In this document: in pieces, positions 1-8,776 of the stretch
Layout of the letters: each line of letters begins with the position of its first letter
Position numbering within the stretch: the stretch's first letter is position 1
From: CALKZN01 sp050633585
GTDB lineage: Bacteria; Pseudomonadota; Gammaproteobacteria; Arenicellales; Arenicellaceae
Assembly: GCA_050633585.1 (NCBI GenBank)
Contig: JBOEGT010000008.1
Span: 6,490-70,489, forward strand
DNA: 64,000 nt
Reading direction: 5' to 3'
Made by a program: the position numbers and the translations under genes
The notes under the pieces: model-generated
Seen by the model: only the letters and a program-made list of their open reading frames with translations
The model's database searches: none
Told to the model about the DNA's origin: nothing

Positions 1-46
1 GCAACATAATTATTGCCAAAGCAATCCAACGTTTTTTATTTTTCAT
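1..46 (-). CDS. Partial CDS: N-terminus of an exported protein
   Basis: An ATG at 46 (reading leftward) starts a frame that stays open to the window edge. It encodes MKNKKRWIALAIIML, a lysine/arginine-rich n-region followed by a hydrophobic stretch, which is the start of a signal peptide. A purine-rich AAAGGTG lies about 5 bases before the ATG and fits a ribosome binding site. Only 15 residues are visible, so the product cannot be named. The long leader with a palindromic promoter element (187-231) suggests a regulated gene for a periplasmic or outer-membrane protein. Confidence 0.5.
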   Translation of the reverse strand, partial: MKNKKRWIALAIIML

Positions 47-186
47 TTATCACCTTTCATACTTTTCAATTGTCTTTTTTGAACATGGTCTTCAGCAACC
101 ATAGCTCCTTTGCGCGCCTTGCGTTATATTTGACTTGAAATTCAACTTGGAAACACTCCTTGTGAGAACTGCTAACAACTCCTGAA

Positions 187-231
187 AATATACGCCTTTC
201 ACCCGACCTTGGGTATCCCCCAAAAGGGGGG
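187..231 (-). promoter_or_regulatory. Candidate activator-dependent promoter with C5/G5 palindrome
   Basis: On the minus strand a near-perfect palindrome, CCCCC(C)-TTTT-GGGGG (217-231), is followed about 25 bases later by TATATT (187-192), a plausible -10 box. There is no good -35 hexamer between them. This layout fits a promoter that needs an activator bound at the palindrome, driving the exported protein at 46. On the plus strand the same element reads as a stem followed by five Ts, which resembles a terminator, but no plus-strand gene precedes it. The rest of 47-348 shows nothing else I can support. Confidence 0.35.
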
Positions 232-348
232 TTTTTAGACCTGTTTGCTTAATTTTTAATCAAATTTCAAGAAAAATTCTTTCTACAAATAAATAGCATG
301 AAGCAGCGATAAAGTACGATATAGCTACCTCAGACAATCAAAACATAT

Positions 349-1560
349 TTACAATGAAAAATAAGACTCCACAACCGAGATAGGAATGGCAAAACCAATA
401 CCTTCGGTGCCTTCTAAAATCGCCGTGTTCACTCCAACGACTTTTCCATCTTTAGTCACTAATGGTCCACCACTATTCCCAGGGTTAATTGGCGCATCAG
501 TTTGCAAAAAAGTTTTGTCATTATATTTTCGGTAACCCGAAAAAATGCCTGATGTCACGGTATATGACAGTCCTGATGGGCTACCAATCGTGAAAAGGCC
601 CTCTCCTTGAATAATGTTATCTGAACCGCCTCTTTCCAGAAAAGGACAACCCACATCACCCAGTGAAAACTTTGCGAGGTCATGCTCACCTGAGACTTCC
701 ACTGAATCGACCTCGTAGCTCTCACCATTGACAAGCGATACATTAATCCTTGAATACACAATGCTTGATGATGAAAAGCTATCATTCGATTGCTCTTTTT
801 TCATGTCGCGACGGACTTTTTCGGCCAAGCCTATGGCGTCAGATTGCAATTGCCTGAGTTTTTTTTGATAGCGGTAAAACTCTTCAGAGTCTCCACGTTG
901 TTGCGCATTATTCATCGCCTGCGTGGCGTCATTGTATTCTTTTTGAAGTGCTTGCGTTTCCTCTTTAAGGCGCCGCTTAAACTCATCAGTGTTTTGCACG
1001 GGCTCTTCTAATACGTGCCGATTGGTAATCACATCACAAGAGTTATTGATAATAAAGCCTGAGCCTAAAGTTCCCCACTGTGTCTGGATAAATACGGTGG
1101 CGTTCCTTGCTTCTTCAATTTTAGTTCTGGCTTTGTGTGACTCATTAATTCGTAGAGCAACACCGCTAACATCATTGAATGATTGATCAAAACGCCTTTG
1201 TGGTTTTGCATTGTTAGCCGCCTCTTCACTCACCACTTGATTCGGCTGATTCACATTTAACTTTGCTAGTCGCTCAGCAGCTAGATCGTTGTAAGACGAT
1301 TCTTTCGGTTCATCACTGCCTCCCCACAAAAACAAACCCGCTCCCACCACAACGATAGGAACCAGCAATAAAATCAGTTGATTTTTCTTAGGTTTGACTT
1401 CCTTATAACCATGCACATAAGCATTTTCAGGAGATTGCTCTTGCTGTTTTTGTTGCGACAGCTTGCGATCAGCATATTGCCTATATGACTTAATATTAAA
1501 GCCACAGTGCTCACAATTATCCGCATCAACATGATCTCGTTTACAACTTGGACAAATCAC
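349..1560 (-). CDS. Membrane-anchored zinc-ribbon trypsin-like serine protease
   Basis: Residues 3-19 hold a CPSC...CEHC zinc ribbon, and a single hydrophobic segment lies at about 62-81. A trypsin-like (DegP/HtrA-type) domain fills the C-terminal half, with His182 in TNRHVL, Asp294 in HDLAKF and Ser363 in GNSGGPLV. Between His and Asp is an insertion of roughly 70 charged, helical residues (about 190-260) that looks like a coiled coil. No PDZ domain follows, so it is not a standard DegP/DegS. The start chosen is the GTG at 1560, preceded by AAGGGG five bases away. An in-frame GTG at 1575 lacks such a site. It probably sits in the inner membrane with a cytoplasmic zinc ribbon and a periplasmic protease. 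The substrate is unknown. Confidence 0.8.
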   Translation of the reverse strand: MICPSCKRDHVDADNCEHCGFNIKSYRQYADRKLSQQKQQEQSPENAYVHGYKEVKPKKNQLILLLVPIVVVGAGLFLWGGSDEPKESSYNDLAAERLAKLNVNQPNQVVSEEAANNAKPQRRFDQSFNDVSGVALRINESHKARTKIEEARNATVFIQTQWGTLGSGFIINNSCDVITNRHVLEEPVQNTDEFKRRLKEETQALQKEYNDATQAMNNAQQRGDSEEFYRYQKKLRQLQSDAIGLAEKVRRDMKKEQSNDSFSSSSIVYSRINVSLVNGESYEVDSVEVSGEHDLAKFSLGDVGCPFLERGGSDNIIQGEGLFTIGSPSGLSYTVTSGIFSGYRKYNDKTFLQTDAPINPGNSGGPLVTKDGKVVGVNTAILEGTEGIGFAIPISVVESYFSL

Positions 1561-1601
1561 ACAAACCCCTTGCACCCTTTACGTTATATTGAACCTAAAA
1601 T

Positions 1602-1616
1602 AGTCCACTTTGGACT
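1602..1616. repeat. Inverted repeat upstream of the protease gene
   Basis: AGTCCA-CTT-TGGACT is a perfect 6-bp inverted repeat about 40 bases upstream of the protease start. It could be an operator or a leader hairpin. No regulator can be named. Confidence 0.3.
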
Positions 1617-1702
1617 GCAACCATAACTCACTTTATTAGCAAGGTAAATTTTTTTCAGGAAGCTGTCATTCTAGGCTCGTTAAATCTCCGTCAAAAGCTT
1701 AA

Positions 1703-1719
1703 ACGTTACGCTATAACGT
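1703..1719 (-). terminator. Weak terminator-like hairpin after the SCO gene
   Basis: ACGTTA-TAGCG-TAACGT on the minus strand forms a 6-bp stem and is followed by a loosely T-rich stretch (TTAAGCTTTT). It sits between the SCO stop and the protease promoter region. The stem is AT-rich, so confidence is low. Confidence 0.25.
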
Positions 1720-1745
1720 CATCCACTTGAAATACTGCCAGCTCA

Positions 1746-2402
1746 TTACTCAATGATGGCTAATAAATCTTCCGTAATCTCTTCAAGCGTAAAAGGTTGA
1801 GTAATAATAGCTTTCACATTGCCTTGCTCATTGGTCAGTAACATGCTGGCACTATGATCCACATTATAATTTCCATGCTCATCCACCTCTCCCAAGCTAT
1901 ATGGCATTGATAATGACTTAGCAAATGCATCAATGGATTCAACGGTACCGGTCACACCCACAAACTCAGCATCAAAGTAAGGCATATATTGCGCCATTTT
2001 TTCAACCGTATCACGCGCGGGATCAACCGAAATAAAAATGACTTGGAACTGACCCCATTTATCCTGTTCAGCAAGCTTGTGTTTAACAGATTTCAGAAAC
2101 TGTAGGGTTCCAGGGCAAATATCTGGGCAGTTAATAAAGCCAAAAAAAAGAATAGAATGTTTGTTGGCTAGCGAGGCTTTTGTAAACACTTCGCCAGAAT
2201 GATTCATTAATGAAAAATCAGGCACTGGTTTAGCAGGGTTTAACACCGTCGACACTTTCATGCGCACAACAGTATTTTCCTGACCATTGCTAGCATCTGA
2301 CGAACCTTTACCGCCATCGAACAAGCCGATGTTTGCCGCAATGAGACCTAACACCATCGCTAGAATTGCACCTAAAATAAGAGGGAAACGGGAACTTTGC
2401 AT
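1746..2402 (-). CDS. SCO1/SenC-family copper chaperone
   Basis: A 218-residue protein with an N-terminal membrane anchor (about 7-27) and a thioredoxin-fold domain. The copper-binding motif CPDIC (Cys92, Cys96) and the conserved distal His183 in the DHSAS context are both present, so this is a metal-competent SCO protein. The family delivers copper to the CuA centre of cytochrome c oxidase or acts as a thiol-disulfide protein in the periplasm. No oxidase genes are adjacent. It follows hisD by about 60 bases, so it may be the distal gene of that transcription unit or have its own promoter. Confidence 0.88.
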   Translation of the reverse strand: MQSSRFPLILGAILAMVLGLIAANIGLFDGGKGSSDASNGQENTVVRMKVSTVLNPAKPVPDFSLMNHSGEVFTKASLANKHSILFFGFINCPDICPGTLQFLKSVKHKLAEQDKWGQFQVIFISVDPARDTVEKMAQYMPYFDAEFVGVTGTVESIDAFAKSLSMPYSLGEVDEHGNYNVDHSASMLLTNEQGNVKAIITQPFTLEEITEDLLAIIE

Positions 2403-2463
2403 GGTGACATCTCTGTTTTGTTAAACATTCATTGGATAGAGTTTGCAACAACACTAACGCAAT

Positions 2464-3777
2464 TTAAGACCGGACTTTTTTCAATCTCATTTCAGCGGAT
2501 CTGGCATGTGCTGTCAATGCCTCACCCCGAGCCAACACTGACGCAGCTTCGCCCAAAGTTTGCGCGCCCTCAAAACTACAATCAATAATACTGGTTCGTT
2601 TCTGAAAATCGTACACACCTAACGGCGAACTAAAACGAGCTGTACCTGACGTTGGCAACACATGGCTTGGGCCTGCCACGTAATCACCCAATGATTCCGA
2701 GCTATATCGACCAATAAAAATAGCACCCGCATTACGCACTTTTCCAGCAAGGTTCCTTGCATCAGCAATCATCAATTCAAGATGCTCTGGCGCAATCTCA
2801 TCAATTATTTCCAGTGCATTTTCTGTGCTTGTCGCCAAAATCATGCCGCCGTTTTTTTGCAAAGAGGCATGAATGATGTCTTGCCGTTCCATTTCAGGCA
2901 GCAGCTTTTGAATGGATGCTTCAATCGCTTTGAGTACAGTTGAATCTGTCGCTAACACAATCGATTGGGCCATTTCATCGTGCTCTGCTTGCGCAAAAAG
3001 ATCCATCGCGATCCAATCAGGGTTCGCCGTCTCATCCGCTACTATCAACACTTCAGAAGGCCCTGCAATCATATCAATGCCGACTTGACCAAACACTAAT
3101 TTTTTAGCGGTAGCCACATAGATATTACCTGGACCAACAATGGTATCAACGGCTGGAACGGTTTGCGTTCCATAGGCTAACGCTGCTATAGCATGCGCGC
3201 CCCCAATACAGAACACTCGATCAACACCGGCAAGATGCGCGGCGGCTAATACCATATCATTCACCTCGCCATTCGGCGTTGGTGCCATCATCACAAGTTC
3301 TTCAACACCTGCGACTTTCGCTGGAATCGCCGTCATTAATACAGAAGAAGGATAGGCTGCCTTACCCCCAGGAACATAAAGCCCAGCTCTTTTCAATGGC
3401 GTAATTTTTTGGCCTAAACGGGTGCCGTCACTCTCTTCGTACTCCCAAGAGCTTTGCAACTGTTTTTCATGGTATTGCTTCACTCGTTCCGCAGCAAAGG
3501 TTAGTGCTGAAAATTGTGCGACATCAATATTTGATGCCGCCTTCTCAAGCTGATCTTTGGTCACTTCTAATGCTGAAACGCTTTCAACAACATATTGATC
3601 AAATTTCGCTGAAAACTCACAGAGCGCATCATCACCATTTTGACGAACTTGGGCGATAATAGCTTCCACTTGATCATCAATATTTCGTTGCTCAGCCGTA
3701 TCACGGTGCAATAATTCAGCCAAGTTGTCTGAAAAATCATCATCAATACTGTTGAGTTGTTTTATGGAAACATTCAT
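2464..3777 (-). CDS. hisD: Histidinol dehydrogenase
   Basis: A 437-residue protein, the normal length for HisD, which oxidises L-histidinol to L-histidine in two NAD+-dependent steps (last steps of histidine synthesis, cytoplasm). Family landmarks visible include YVPGGKAAYPSSVLM, the IVGPGNIYVATAKK stretch, GPSEVLIVAD, the FAQAEHDEMAQ zinc/catalytic region and the IAPEHLELM motif with the catalytic Glu-His. It follows hisC by about 100 bases in the murA-hisG-hisC-hisD block. The gene order hisG-hisC-hisD differs from the hisG-hisD-hisC order I would expect in pseudomonads. Confidence 0.97.
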   Translation of the reverse strand: MNVSIKQLNSIDDDFSDNLAELLHRDTAEQRNIDDQVEAIIAQVRQNGDDALCEFSAKFDQYVVESVSALEVTKDQLEKAASNIDVAQFSALTFAAERVKQYHEKQLQSSWEYEESDGTRLGQKITPLKRAGLYVPGGKAAYPSSVLMTAIPAKVAGVEELVMMAPTPNGEVNDMVLAAAHLAGVDRVFCIGGAHAIAALAYGTQTVPAVDTIVGPGNIYVATAKKLVFGQVGIDMIAGPSEVLIVADETANPDWIAMDLFAQAEHDEMAQSIVLATDSTVLKAIEASIQKLLPEMERQDIIHASLQKNGGMILATSTENALEIIDEIAPEHLELMIADARNLAGKVRNAGAIFIGRYSSESLGDYVAGPSHVLPTSGTARFSSPLGVYDFQKRTSIIDCSFEGAQTLGEAASVLARGEALTAHARSAEMRLKKVRS

Positions 3778-3879
3778 GAGAGTTATAACAGGTGTGTTCT
3801 AGGACAATAAAAATAACGGAAATAGGACAATGACACAATAAAAGAATAAAATAGGAAGATTATTTTAACGCTAAATAGA

Positions 3880-4965
3880 TCACGCTAAAATCGTTCCGAG
3901 CGCCTTGATCAATTGTTGCATTTCCGCATCCGTGCCAATCGTGATGCGCAAATACTCATCAATACGAGGTTTATCAAAATATCGAACGATAATATCTCTT
4001 TGTCGCAACTCTTGAAATAACGCTTTCGCCGCTATTGTTTGAGGCGGTTTAGCAAAAACAAAGTTAGCGCTTGAGTCTAAGACCGTGAAGCCAAGTTCAC
4101 GCAAGGAAGACATCGTAGCCTGCCTTGTTGCTATGACACGTGAACGCTGCGTTTGAAAGTAGCTTTCATCATTAAATGACGCTGAACCACCCGCGATAGC
4201 TAAGTGATCTAGCGGATACGCATTAAAACTATTCTTAACTCGTTCGAGCGCTTCAATTAAGTCAGCATTTCCACAGGCATAGCCCAAGCGCAACCCAGCA
4301 AGTGAACGAGACTTAGAAAATGTTTGAGTCACTAGCAAGTTTTCATACTGATTAATCAGAGCAATCGCGGATTCACCACCAAAATCAACATAGGCTTCAT
4401 CAACGACGACAACCGAATCGGCATGTGTTTGTAACAGTTGCTCTATTTTGGTTAAACCCAAGCATAATCCAGTTGGCGCATTCGGGTTAGCAAAAATTAC
4501 CCCACGATTCTCTCGAGGGATTTGTTCAATATCAAATGAAAAGTCAGCCGCTAACGGAACCAACTTATAAGGAGTTCTATATAACTTTGCATAAACAGGA
4601 TAAAAACCATATGTGATATCAGGGAAACACAATGGCTTATCATCAGCCCCTACCCTATCTGTGAAAAAAGCGTGGAAGGTATGCGCCAACACTTCATCAG
4701 AACTATTACCCACAAAAACCTGATCCGACTGTAAATGATAATAGTCGGCAATGGTTTCTTTTAAGACTTGACCATTGGGGTCGGGATACTTTTGTAGGCC
4801 TTGTTCTGCCGTTCGCTGGATGGTCGACACCACCTCTGGAGAAGGAGGGTAAGGGTTTTCATTAGTATTCAGCTTAATTAACTCACCAGAGCCCGTTGCT
4901 TTGGGCTGTTCACCCGGCACGTAAGGTGAAAGCTGTTGAATAACGGATGACCAAAATCGGCTCAT
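3880..4965 (-). CDS. hisC: Histidinol-phosphate aminotransferase
   Basis: PLP-dependent fold-type I aminotransferase converting imidazole-acetol phosphate and glutamate to histidinol phosphate. Visible landmarks are LNTNENPYPPSP near the N-terminus, VDEAYVDFG, the TFSKSRSLAGLRLGY segment containing the PLP lysine, and the C-terminal LRITIGT arginine motif. The ATG at 4965 is preferred because GAGG lies six to seven bases upstream. A GTG four codons earlier has no site. Its stop lies about 100 bases before hisD and its start about 40 bases after hisG, so the three his genes are probably co-transcribed. Confidence 0.96.
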   Translation of the reverse strand: MSRFWSSVIQQLSPYVPGEQPKATGSGELIKLNTNENPYPPSPEVVSTIQRTAEQGLQKYPDPNGQVLKETIADYYHLQSDQVFVGNSSDEVLAHTFHAFFTDRVGADDKPLCFPDITYGFYPVYAKLYRTPYKLVPLAADFSFDIEQIPRENRGVIFANPNAPTGLCLGLTKIEQLLQTHADSVVVVDEAYVDFGGESAIALINQYENLLVTQTFSKSRSLAGLRLGYACGNADLIEALERVKNSFNAYPLDHLAIAGGSASFNDESYFQTQRSRVIATRQATMSSLRELGFTVLDSSANFVFAKPPQTIAAKALFQELRQRDIIVRYFDKPRIDEYLRITIGTDAEMQQLIKALGTILA

Positions 4966-5005
4966 GATTACCCTCACTTACCCTTTTATTGAGTCAAACA
5001 TGCAA

Positions 5006-5635
5006 TCACGCTGCACTGACAATGGGTTCTAGCTGGTCAGAGATCGCCGCGATTTGGGCATACTTAGTTCTCAGAGAGGCTGAATTAGCAATCAGCCTTG
5101 AACTGATATCACACACTTTATCACCTTCAACCAAATTATTGGCCTTAAGCGTGCTGCCTGTATCGACCAAGTCCACAATCACATCAGCGAGCCCTGTTAA
5201 CGGAGCGATTTCCATTGAGCCATATAACTTCACTAAATCTATTTGTTGGCCTAGTCCTGCATAATAATTTTCGGCTGAACGCGTATATTTTGTTGCCACG
5301 CGTAAACGCGCTGACGGCTGATATTCAAAGCCAGCTGGCGCGGCAACGGCTAAACGACACGCAGCAATGCCAAGATCAAGCAATTCAGCTAAACCATCAC
5401 CACCATGTTCAATTAATGTATCTTTACCAACAATGCCAATGTCTGCTGAACCAAACTGCACAAATGTTGGAACGTCAGTCGCACGTACGATAAGCAACTG
5501 CACATCATCTTGGTTCGTCGGCAAAATCAGTTTGCGGCTTTCGAAAGGGTCTTCCGCCGCTTGAATGCCAACCTTCTCCAGCAATGGCAAGATTTCTTTT
5601 AGAATTCGTCCTTTTGATAAAGCAATAGTTAACAT
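5006..5635 (-). CDS. hisG: ATP phosphoribosyltransferase, short form (HisG-S)
   Basis: Catalyses the first committed step of histidine synthesis, ATP + PRPP to phosphoribosyl-ATP. At 209 residues it is the short form: it has the catalytic domains (LTIALSKGRILKE start, GSADIGIVGKDTL, the PRPP-binding VDLVDTGSTLKANNL) but lacks the C-terminal ACT-like regulatory domain of the long form. Short HisG needs the HisRS-like partner HisZ for activity and histidine feedback. No hisZ is in this window. The gene directly follows murA, an arrangement common in gammaproteobacteria. Confidence 0.95.
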   Translation of the reverse strand: MLTIALSKGRILKEILPLLEKVGIQAAEDPFESRKLILPTNQDDVQLLIVRATDVPTFVQFGSADIGIVGKDTLIEHGGDGLAELLDLGIAACRLAVAAPAGFEYQPSARLRVATKYTRSAENYYAGLGQQIDLVKLYGSMEIAPLTGLADVIVDLVDTGSTLKANNLVEGDKVCDISSRLIANSASLRTKYAQIAAISDQLEPIVSAA

Positions 5636-5724
5636 GGTTTTATATAAACGTTTGGGCTAGCAATAGGCTAGGCTTTTAAATTAGGAGTAATTAAGCGCTC
5701 TGATAATGTCGTGACCGTTTGAAG

Positions 5725-7023
5725 CTAGACGCTAATATAGCGCGATTTTTCACGCTCCCACAAGTGGCTTGGAATGCGCTTAATATTCGCTCCCAAACCT
5801 GCAAACTTTTCTTCAATACACTCATAGCCGCGATCAATATGGTAAATACGATCAATCACTGTCGGACCGTCAGCCATTAAACCCGCAATAACCAAACTAG
5901 CTGATGCGCGCAAATCAGTCGCCATCACTGGAGCAGCCTGGAGCTTTTCATGTCCCGTGACAACGGCGGTATTGCCTTCTAATTGAATCTCAGCCCCCAT
6001 GCGTTGCAACTCATGCACATGCATAAAACGGTTTTCAAAAATAGTTTCAACAACCGTACCCGTGCCTTGTGCCAGTGCATTCATCGTGACAAATTGCGCT
6101 TGCATATCAGTTGGAAAAGCAGGATGTGGCGCTGTTCGTAAGCTAACCGCTTTAGGTTGGCGGCCATGCATATTCACTTCAATATAATCATCACCAACCG
6201 CTAAGTCGCAGCCAGCTTCTTCTAACTTATTCAGCACCGCTTCTAAATAGCGCGGATCAGTATTCAATGCTTTAACACGCCCCCTTGTCGCCGCCCCGGC
6301 AACCAGATAAGTGCCTGTTTCTATTCGATCAGAAATCACTCGATGCGATGCGGAGTGCAAGCTGTCAACACCTTCAATCGTGATTTCATCAGTGCCTGCA
6401 CCGGATATTTTTGCACCCATTGCATTCAAACAATTCGCCAAATCAACAATTTCAGGCTCTCTGGCTGCATTTTCGATCACGCTAACGCCTTGAGCCAATG
6501 ATGCCGCCATCATCAAGTTTTCAGTACCGGTGACTGAAACAAGGTCCATGAACATTCGGGCACCCTGCAAGCGCTCACAAGTCGCCTTAATATAACCATC
6601 TTCAATGACAACTTTCGCTCCCATGGCTTCCAAACCTTTAATATGCAAATTAACAGGTCTAGAACCAATGGCGCAACCGCCCGGCAGAGACACTTCTGCA
6701 TGCCCCATACGAGCTAACAATGGTCCCAAAACCAAAATGGAAGCACGCATCGTTTTGACTAATTCGTAAGGTGCTCGAATTTGATCAACTTCGGATGCAT
6801 CAGCAGCAATATGCATATTCTCATCCACCTGCATTTGCACACCAAGATGTGATAGCAACCCCATTGTGGTGGTAATATCTTGCAAGTGAGGCACATTACT
6901 GAGCGTCAAAGTGCCATCCACCAACAACGATGAAATTAAAATAGGCAAGGCTGAGTTTTTAGCGCCCGATATCTTTACTTCACCATCAAGTGGCCCAGCA
7001 CCTTGTACAACGATCTTATCCAA
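5725..7023 (-). CDS. murA: UDP-N-acetylglucosamine 1-carboxyvinyltransferase
   Basis: First committed step of peptidoglycan synthesis: transfers enolpyruvate from PEP to UDP-GlcNAc in the cytoplasm. The 432-residue length is slightly longer than usual. The KISGAKNSALPIL substrate-binding motif (about 18-30) and the fosfomycin-target Cys117 in LPGGCAIGSRP are present, so this is the Cys-type, fosfomycin-sensitive active site. The start is an unusual TTG (7023) preceded by GGAG seven bases upstream. It sits between the glutaredoxin gene and hisG. Confidence 0.97.
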   Translation of the reverse strand: MDKIVVQGAGPLDGEVKISGAKNSALPILISSLLVDGTLTLSNVPHLQDITTTMGLLSHLGVQMQVDENMHIAADASEVDQIRAPYELVKTMRASILVLGPLLARMGHAEVSLPGGCAIGSRPVNLHIKGLEAMGAKVVIEDGYIKATCERLQGARMFMDLVSVTGTENLMMAASLAQGVSVIENAAREPEIVDLANCLNAMGAKISGAGTDEITIEGVDSLHSASHRVISDRIETGTYLVAGAATRGRVKALNTDPRYLEAVLNKLEEAGCDLAVGDDYIEVNMHGRQPKAVSLRTAPHPAFPTDMQAQFVTMNALAQGTGTVVETIFENRFMHVHELQRMGAEIQLEGNTAVVTGHEKLQAAPVMATDLRASASLVIAGLMADGPTVIDRIYHIDRGYECIEEKFAGLGANIKRIPSHLWEREKSRYISV

Positions 7024-7094
7024 CTATTTGCTCCAGCTAGCAGCTTTGCTATAAAAAAAGCGAATTAATACACAAAATAATGCAGACAATTGGT

Positions 7095-7403
7095 TTACGA
7101 TTCGGTTAGTAACGTCTTCAATTCACCTGACTGATACATTTCAGTCATGATATCGCTTCCACCAATAAACTCGCCTTTGACATACAATTGAGGAATGGTC
7201 GGCCAATTAGAGAACGTCTTAATACCTTCACGAATTTCAGGATCGCTTAATACATCAACACTGACAAACTCGCTACCGCAAGCATTAAGAATTTGTATGG
7301 CACGCCCTGAAAAGCCGCATTGTGGAAAACTTGCAGTACCTTTCATATAAAGCACAACATTGTTATCAGAAATTGTTTGTTGAATCTTTTCTTGTGTAGA
7401 CAT
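7095..7403 (-). CDS. grxD: Monothiol glutaredoxin, Grx4 type
   Basis: A 102-residue single-domain glutaredoxin with the monothiol active site CGFS (29-32), the WPTIPQLYVKGEFIGGSDI glutathione/cis-Pro region and the typical C-terminus. CGFS glutaredoxins bind a [2Fe-2S] cluster with glutathione and deliver or sense iron-sulfur clusters, usually with a BolA-family partner. A BolA-family gene (7507-7746) lies just upstream on the same strand, so the pair probably forms a heterocomplex. Confidence 0.95.
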   Translation of the reverse strand: MSTQEKIQQTISDNNVVLYMKGTASFPQCGFSGRAIQILNACGSEFVSVDVLSDPEIREGIKTFSNWPTIPQLYVKGEFIGGSDIMTEMYQSGELKTLLTES

Positions 7404-7506
7404 CGTTAATAACCTTTATATCTTTTTGATGTTTAGAGTGTAGGCTTTAAGTACATATCATGAGCACCACACTCTGTATTTTATAGGAGTAAATATAACA
7501 ATAAGC

Positions 7507-7746
7507 TTAGGCAGCAGAATGCTCTTCGGGCGTCATTGTTTTCATGGATAACGCATGGACTTCAGCTTTCATTTTATCACCTAAAATTGCGTAAACATGT
7601 TGATGACGTTGAATGCGATTTTTGCCTTCAAATTCTGCAGAAACAATCACTGCTTCAAAGTGATGGCCATCGCCCTCCACTGATAGTTGCGCATCATCAT
7701 TTAAGCCTGCTGCAATCCAGCTTTTTAATTGTTCAGGAGTAACCAT
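7507..7746 (-). CDS. ibaG: BolA-family protein, IbaG/YrbA type
   Basis: A 79-residue BolA-fold protein starting MVTPEQLKSWI, with the DGHHFEAVIVSAEFEGKNRIQRHQHVYAIL core. The paired histidines and the second conserved His are candidate cluster ligands with a monothiol glutaredoxin. IbaG/YrbA proteins are typically encoded between the mla genes and murA, as here, and are linked to iron-sulfur trafficking and acid stress. The adjacent CGFS glutaredoxin gene strengthens that assignment. Confidence 0.93.
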   Translation of the reverse strand: MVTPEQLKSWIAAGLNDDAQLSVEGDGHHFEAVIVSAEFEGKNRIQRHQHVYAILGDKMKAEVHALSMKTMTPEEHSAA

Positions 7747-7915
7747 AAAACTTCCAAAAATATTTAAAATTTAAATTAATCAAGGCATATTGTCTCGCAT
7801 TGGATGCTAACTGAAAAGCCATTTAAAGCATAAATATGCTTAAGACGATTGAAACATCAACAAATCAGGAGCATTTGCAGACTTGAGCTTGCTGAACACC
7901 TGCTTTTAGCTGACC

Positions 7916-8554
7916 TTAGCCATTATTGATCTCACGCATCTCTTCAATCAGCTTATCAATACCAACTTTAGAAATACGGTCGGCATAATCATTGCGGAAC
8001 AGAGGGATTAACTCTATTGTTGCCTCGGGTGTTTGCACCTTAATATTGTATACACGCCATTGAGTGTCATCACGCAAGTTCATCGAAAAAACCATTGGAA
8101 TTTTGCCACCAGACTGGGTCACAAATTCCGTTTTGACTTTCACGCGATCTTTTTTATTGGGATTAGAAAATGGCAAATACTTAATTTCTTGCCCCGAATA
8201 TTCGAATACTGTACTGGCATAAGTACCAATTAATAAACGCCTAAACTCCACCACAAACGCATTAAATTGTTGTGGCGTAATGTTTCGTCTATGCTTGCCT
8301 AACACGCCTTTTGAGAACAACTCAAAATTGATTGCAGGACCTAAAATATCGTTAATTGCGGTATTGAGTTTTTTCGCATCGGCAGCAAATTCTGGGCGCC
8401 TCGCATTTAGCTCGTTAATTGCTTTTTCCAATGTTGTTTTCACGACCACATCTGGAGGTGTGACTTCAGCCTGTGCAGCAGGCATCACTAACAACAATGA
8501 TAAAATTGCGATAAATAGGACAGTAGAACGTTTAATAAAGCCAAAACTAGTCAT
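7916..8554 (-). CDS. mlaC: Periplasmic phospholipid-binding protein MlaC
   Basis: A 212-residue protein with a clear signal peptide (hydrophobic core ending PAAQA|EV near 29) and the Tol-Tol-Ttg2/MlaC domain. It ferries phospholipids between the outer membrane MlaA complex and the inner membrane MlaFED complex, keeping the outer leaflet free of phospholipid. It follows mlaD after a 222-base gap, long for this operon, which may hold a secondary promoter. Downstream only about 170 bases separate it from ibaG, too short for the mlaB STAS gene usually found there. Confidence 0.93.
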   Translation of the reverse strand: MTSFGFIKRSTVLFIAILSLLLVMPAAQAEVTPPDVVVKTTLEKAINELNARRPEFAADAKKLNTAINDILGPAINFELFSKGVLGKHRRNITPQQFNAFVVEFRRLLIGTYASTVFEYSGQEIKYLPFSNPNKKDRVKVKTEFVTQSGGKIPMVFSMNLRDDTQWRVYNIKVQTPEATIELIPLFRNDYADRISKVGIDKLIEEMREINNG

Positions 8555-8776
8555 CAGGGACCTCTTAAATAACGAATAAATTCATAACCTGCGTATGCAC
8601 AAACTGATTTAACAGTAAGGCCATAGCGAGATATGAGAAATTGTAGCTACCATTAGCTGAACTGCAGCTGAACAGATTGCAAGCTGTGATATATACTTAT
8701 GACAATATGCGGTGGTTTAGCGAAAAAACAAGCCTAAACGCATGACTATCTTAATAGACCTTTCTTAACCAAAAAA

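Noticed and set aside
217..236. Plus-strand intrinsic terminator (C5-AAAA-G6-T5)
   Set aside because: No plus-strand gene lies upstream. The element is better explained as part of the leftward promoter.
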